The notes under the pieces were generated by a model. It did no database searches. It had not been told where the DNA came from and saw nothing but the letters and a program-made list of their open reading frames with translations. A stretch of 8,696 bases of DNA, taken from Coleofasciculus sp. S288 (GTDB lineage: Bacteria > Cyanobacteriota > Cyanobacteriia > Cyanobacteriales > Coleofasciculaceae). Location: NCBI GenBank assembly GCA_020216575.1, contig JAIUYC010000101.1:1-8696 (forward strand), written 5' to 3'. Each line of letters opens with the position of its first letter. Positions within the stretch are counted from its first letter, which is position 1. A program made the translations under genes and the position numbers. Shown piece after piece: positions 5,293-8,696 of the stretch.

Positions 5293-8200
5293 TCACTCTT
5301 TTCTGTCAATCAGGAAATAAGTCGTCATTTCTCCCTTACCTTTGACCTGGATTGTACCGCGTTTCTTCAACAAGTAATGCTCCCGTAAGTGTTCGTAGGT
5401 TACTGCACTCACCTGAATCTGCCCTGCTAAACCATGTGATTCCATGCGGCTAGCGGTATTTACCGTGTCCCCCCACAAATCGTAACTGAACTTTTTGATA
5501 CCAATTACTCCTGCCACAACGGGGCCAGTATTAATTCCGATGCGGATGCTGAGCGCTTTCCCTGTCTTGTTACAGAAATCCGCGATCGCAGCTTGCATAT
5601 CCAGTGCCATTTCTGCGATCGCTTGAGCGTGGTTCCTCTGCGGCACGGGCAAGCCTCCCACCACCATGTAGGCATCTCCAATCGTCTTGATTTTCTCCAA
5701 ACCGTGCAGTTCAGCTAATCGGTCAAACTCCGAGAAAATTGCGTTAAGTAGTCCCACCAGTTGTGTAGGAGAAGTCTGAGCCGAAAGCTCGGTAAAGCCA
5801 ACGATATCGGCAAACATAACCGTGACTTCGGCAAATTCGTCAGCAATGGTATCCGGTTGCTGCTTGAGACGGTCTGCGATCGCAGCAGGTAAAATATTGA
5901 GCAACAGGCGTTCGGTTTGTTTTTGTTCGCGCCGCAGTGCCGCTTGTGCCTTGATGCGCTTAGTGATATCCCGGAAAATGGCACGGGTGGTAACAGGTTT
6001 CCCCTCCGCGAAATTACAGTTGATGTTCCCTTCCAGCCAAATTGTTTTGCCGTCCTTAGTCAGGAATTGTGTTTCAATGCGATCGATCTTTTTTCCAGAC
6101 ATCACTCGCTCGAACACCTCCATGCAATGGGGTTGACTATTGGGATGAATCACATCAAATATTGTCATTTCGGCAATATCAGCCTCGCTATATCCCAAAG
6201 TATCTCGCCAAGCCCGATTGACGTATACAAAACGACCATCAGCAGTAACACTTTGAATCAGGTCTTTAGCATTTTCAAACAAATCTCGATATCGTTCTTC
6301 ACTCTCTTTGAGTGCAGCTTCCGCTTGTTTGGCGAGAGTGATGTCGCTGCCGATGCCCAAGTATCCCCTAATATTGCTCTGCTCATCGTACAGTGCTGTT
6401 ACCGATAGTCGCACGGGAAAGCGACTGCCATCTTTGCGGATATAAGTCCACTCGTTTTCATCAGGAATTCCCTGGCGTACCTTAGCGACAAAAACCTCAA
6501 AATTTGGTTCAATCTTTATACCAAGTTCCGTTGAGAGAACTTGTGTTCGTTGAACCACTTCGTCCGGGCTATGTAAAATCGCTGGAGAGGCTTTGCCTAC
6601 CACTTCTTCGGCAGTGTAACCTAACAGTCGTTCTGCCGCTGAGTTGAAAGTTTGGATGATGCCGTCTGAATCGGTAGAAATAATTGTATAGTTAGCACTG
6701 TCCAAAATAGCTTTTTGAAGCCTCGTGACTTGATGAAGTGCTTCTTCAATACGTTTGCGTTCGGTAATGTCAGTCGCAATACCACAAATAGCGTAAGGAT
6801 GACCAGAGGAAACATCTCGTAGCGGAAACTTTACTGAAAAATAGGTATGCAATCCGTCATCCTGGGCGACAACTTCCTCTAATTCTGACGGAGTGCCACT
6901 GGTGAGGATATTAAGGTCGTTCTCGCGTATGGCATCCACCATTTGCTTTGGGAATAAATCGTAATCAGTCTTCCCCTTAATCTGTTTGTTGGTAATTTTA
7001 AAAATTTGCTCGAATTTACGGTTAATGAAAAGATAGCGACCCTCAGCATCTTTGATAAAGATTGCGGCTGTGCTATTGTCCATAACTGCTTGCAGCCGTT
7101 GCTCCCGCTCTTTGAGCTTTTCCTCAGCTCGTTTGCGTTCGATAAACTGACCGATTTGGCTACCAATAGCCGCCATTGTTTTAAGCAAGTCTTCATCCGA
7201 CGTTTGAACCTCGCGGCTGAAGAACGTCATCACCCCCAGGATTTGATTGTCTCCCCGGATGGGGAACGCAAAAGCACTGTGCAGTCCCGCTACTAAGGCA
7301 GACTCTTTTCGCACGAAGTTGCTATCATCAACAACATCAGGAATCCACTGGGGAGAACCCGTCGCCCAAACGCACCCTGGCAACCCTATCCCTGGGACTA
7401 GAATGGTTTGCCTAGTTGCGCTTGTAAACTCTGAGATAGCAACTGATGGTTGTCCCCAAGTTTCCACACATCTCAATACAGTAGATACCGACGGATTCCA
7501 CTCAAGGGCAGACACCCCTAAGAACTGCTGTGGCATCCAGATTTCGCCCAAATCCCATTCCAAACTTTCACAGATGGCTTGCAGGATTTTTGGGGTTGCC
7601 TGCTTTAAGGTTGTTGATTCTGACAGAACGCGAGTTATACTATACTGCGCCACTAGGCGCTGTTGGATGCGCTGGTGTTCGGTGATATCTCGTCCGATAT
7701 AGACAAAATCTTGTAAACCCTCTGTGTTCGTCTGAATAACTGAGCAGGAAAAAGCAACGCTACGCTTTTCTCCAGTTTTGGTGTGACAAATTACCTCTTC
7801 ATTCTTTAATAAATCGCAGTAAAAAGGATTTTGCTGACTGGCTTTAGCTAAGAAAGTTTCGTCATTGATAATTTGGGAAATTTGCTGTCCTTTTAATTCA
7901 GATTCCTTATAACCAAACAACGCTTGAGTCGCTCGATTTGTGGTTTTTATTTTACCCGATTGATTTGTCACCAACAAAGCCTCTGTCATTGAGTTAATAA
8001 GTTTCTCAATGTAAGCTTTTGAGTCAGTTAAAGCACTTGCTAAAAGATTAGCTTCATTGGCTCTCTGTAATAGTTCTTGCGCCACAACCATTCTTGGGGT
8101 AACATTTTCAAGGATAATTAGGAAACTTTCTGATTCATTCCCAATAAAAGAAATATCAATGTATAGAGCGTTCGGCTCAGAACAACGAGCAATACCTTCT

Positions 8201-8424
8201 AAATTAAAACTAATCTGCCGCCCTTCAATGATATCTATTAAGACATCTTCAAGCCCTATCAGTTCGGGAAAGCCCAGTCGGACATCATTTCCTAGTATCA
8301 CCTCATTGGGACAATCAGCCAATTGTGGTGCACCTAATGATGTTTCTAGGATGGTAAAGTCCCGAGCCACTGTCAGGTACTCCAAGCGGCGTGAAGATAA
8401 GAATTTTATTAGAAGTGAATTCAT
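5293..8424 (-). CDS. Soluble multi-PAS/GAF class III adenylyl cyclase
   Basis: The 1043-residue product should make cAMP from ATP under control of several sensor domains. Order: PAS-like N-terminal domain about 3-115; PAS about 140-250; GAF about 270-430; three PAS domains about 440-555, 570-695 and 710-822, each joined by a charged coiled-coil linker ending in a DIT[EK]-type motif; a signalling helix (LLLNILPAAIADRL, 840-853); and the cyclase domain about 863-1040. Catalytic residues are complete: metal ligands D873 (MFADIVGF) and D917 (TIGDAYMV), purine-selecting K913 and D982, and transition-state N989 and R993 (WGDTVNTASR). Lys with Asp marks an ATP-specific cyclase of the IIIa kind; CyaB1/CyaC-type IIIb enzymes have Thr at the second place. 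There is no signal peptide or membrane helix. ATG 8424 has no clear ribosome site; TTG 8475 would add 17 residues and is possible. A diguanylate cyclase is excluded, as there is no GGDEF motif. Confidence 0.95.
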   Translation of the reverse strand: MNSLLIKFLSSRRLEYLTVARDFTILETSLGAPQLADCPNEVILGNDVRLGFPELIGLEDVLIDIIEGRQISFNLEGIARCSEPNALYIDISFIGNESESFLIILENVTPRMVVAQELLQRANEANLLASALTDSKAYIEKLINSMTEALLVTNQSGKIKTTNRATQALFGYKESELKGQQISQIINDETFLAKASQQNPFYCDLLKNEEVICHTKTGEKRSVAFSCSVIQTNTEGLQDFVYIGRDITEHQRIQQRLVAQYSITRVLSESTTLKQATPKILQAICESLEWDLGEIWMPQQFLGVSALEWNPSVSTVLRCVETWGQPSVAISEFTSATRQTILVPGIGLPGCVWATGSPQWIPDVVDDSNFVRKESALVAGLHSAFAFPIRGDNQILGVMTFFSREVQTSDEDLLKTMAAIGSQIGQFIERKRAEEKLKEREQRLQAVMDNSTAAIFIKDAEGRYLFINRKFEQIFKITNKQIKGKTDYDLFPKQMVDAIRENDLNILTSGTPSELEEVVAQDDGLHTYFSVKFPLRDVSSGHPYAICGIATDITERKRIEEALHQVTRLQKAILDSANYTIISTDSDGIIQTFNSAAERLLGYTAEEVVGKASPAILHSPDEVVQRTQVLSTELGIKIEPNFEVFVAKVRQGIPDENEWTYIRKDGSRFPVRLSVTALYDEQSNIRGYLGIGSDITLAKQAEAALKESEERYRDLFENAKDLIQSVTADGRFVYVNRAWRDTLGYSEADIAEMTIFDVIHPNSQPHCMEVFERVMSGKKIDRIETQFLTKDGKTIWLEGNINCNFAEGKPVTTRAIFRDITKRIKAQAALRREQKQTERLLLNILPAAIADRLKQQPDTIADEFAEVTVMFADIVGFTELSAQTSPTQLVGLLNAIFSEFDRLAELHGLEKIKTIGDAYMVVGGLPVPQRNHAQAIAEMALDMQAAIADFCNKTGKALSIRIGINTGPVVAGVIGIKKFSYDLWGDTVNTASRMESHGLAGQIQVSAVTYEHLREHYLLKKRGTIQVKGKGEMTTYFLIDRKE

Positions 8425-8475
8425 GCCATCTATATCATTATTATTGGGTAAGCTAATTTTTGAAAAAGCACTCAA

Positions 8476-8696
8476 CGCCTGAGCCTGCCTTTGCCAAAGT
8501 TTGAGGCGAAACTAATCAAAGCATCAAATCGGCGTTCCCATGCGAACTTGCTAATAGTCCTGCCTGCTTCGTTTGGCACGATCGCACCCCAACATCTACT
8601 TTTTTAGTGTTCCCTTCAATCGTCTTCCCCGCTCAACTCGTTCTTCCCAGAGTTCTAAAAGTCAGCTTGCTCAGCGTTCGAGCCTGCGTCAAGAGC
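8476..8696. other. Spacer upstream of the cyclase, no convincing gene
   Basis: No reading frame here has a recognisable product. On the minus strand a short frame from GTG 8577 ends at TGA 8472-8474, overlapping the alternative TTG start of the cyclase. Another minus-strand frame enters from the right edge and stops at 8655-8657 after 13 codons, too short to judge as the tail of an upstream gene. Several plus-strand frames are also open here, which suggests a composition effect. No clear -10/-35 pair and no CRP-like dyad was seen for the cyclase. Confidence 0.5.

Noticed and set aside
5917..6408. Plus-strand open frame of 163 codons inside the cyclase gene
   Set aside because: It lies antisense to conserved PAS and linker codons; the minus-strand reading has intact domains and the plus-strand one has none.
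8583..8587. GTGCG on the minus strand, the usual 5' end of group II introns
   Set aside because: Five bases are too little evidence, the cyclase begins about 110 bases later, and no reverse transcriptase or domain V hairpin is visible.
8655..8696. C-terminal end of a minus-strand gene entering from the right edge
   Set aside because: Only 13 codons are visible, and a second minus-strand frame is equally open there; nothing decides between them.
1..8696. CRISPR array, tRNA, rRNA, prophage or complete insertion sequence
   Set aside because: No regularly spaced identical repeats of 20 or more bases, no cloverleaf, no rRNA-like segment and no transposase or integrase frame were found by eye.

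Overview
The window is almost certainly from a cyanobacterium, probably a filamentous or otherwise signalling-rich species. Six perfect copies of the octamer GCGATCGC (HIP1), a cyanobacterial hallmark, lie at 2674, 3553, 5124, 5582, 5615 and 5876. The two large proteins are the many-domain sensors typical of that phylum, the arsenate reductase has the cysteine pattern of the cyanobacterial glutathione/glutaredoxin type, and the spacers hold short heptamer arrays (STRR-like) and palindromes.

Layout. 1-179: apparent C-terminal end of an unrecognised + strand gene. 180-324: short spacer with a possible small inverted-repeat element and an A/T-rich leader. 325-735 (+): arsC-like arsenate reductase, with a weak terminator-like hairpin behind it. 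736-1180: gene-free spacer holding two heptamer clusters, a hairpin, a MITE-like segment and a strong palindrome. 1181-1417 (-): small orphan antitoxin-like protein. 1418-2810: about 1.4 kb, mostly A/T-rich, without a convincing gene but with several inverted repeats, a third heptamer cluster and two doubtful small reading frames. 2811-5273 (+): hybrid sensor histidine kinase (TM-CHASE4-TM-HAMP-HisKA-HATPase-REC). 5293-8424 (-): soluble multi-PAS/GAF class III adenylyl cyclase. 8476-8696: gene-free as far as can be seen.

How the parts fit. The kinase and the cyclase face each other tail to tail with 19 bases between their stop codons. Both are input-rich signalling proteins: a membrane receptor feeding a phosphorelay, and a cytoplasmic receptor making cAMP. 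The kinase ends in a receiver without an output domain, so it must pass its signal to a partner not seen here. The cyclase has all catalytic residues and the Lys/Asp pair that selects ATP. Nothing in the sequence proves that the two act in one pathway. The arsenate reductase has no arsR, arsB/acr3 or arsH neighbour in the window.

I see no phage, CRISPR, rRNA or tRNA gene, and no clear new multi-gene system. The parts most worth a second look are the coupled upstream reading frames at both large genes, the heptamer and MITE-like repeats, and the long structured spacer before the kinase.
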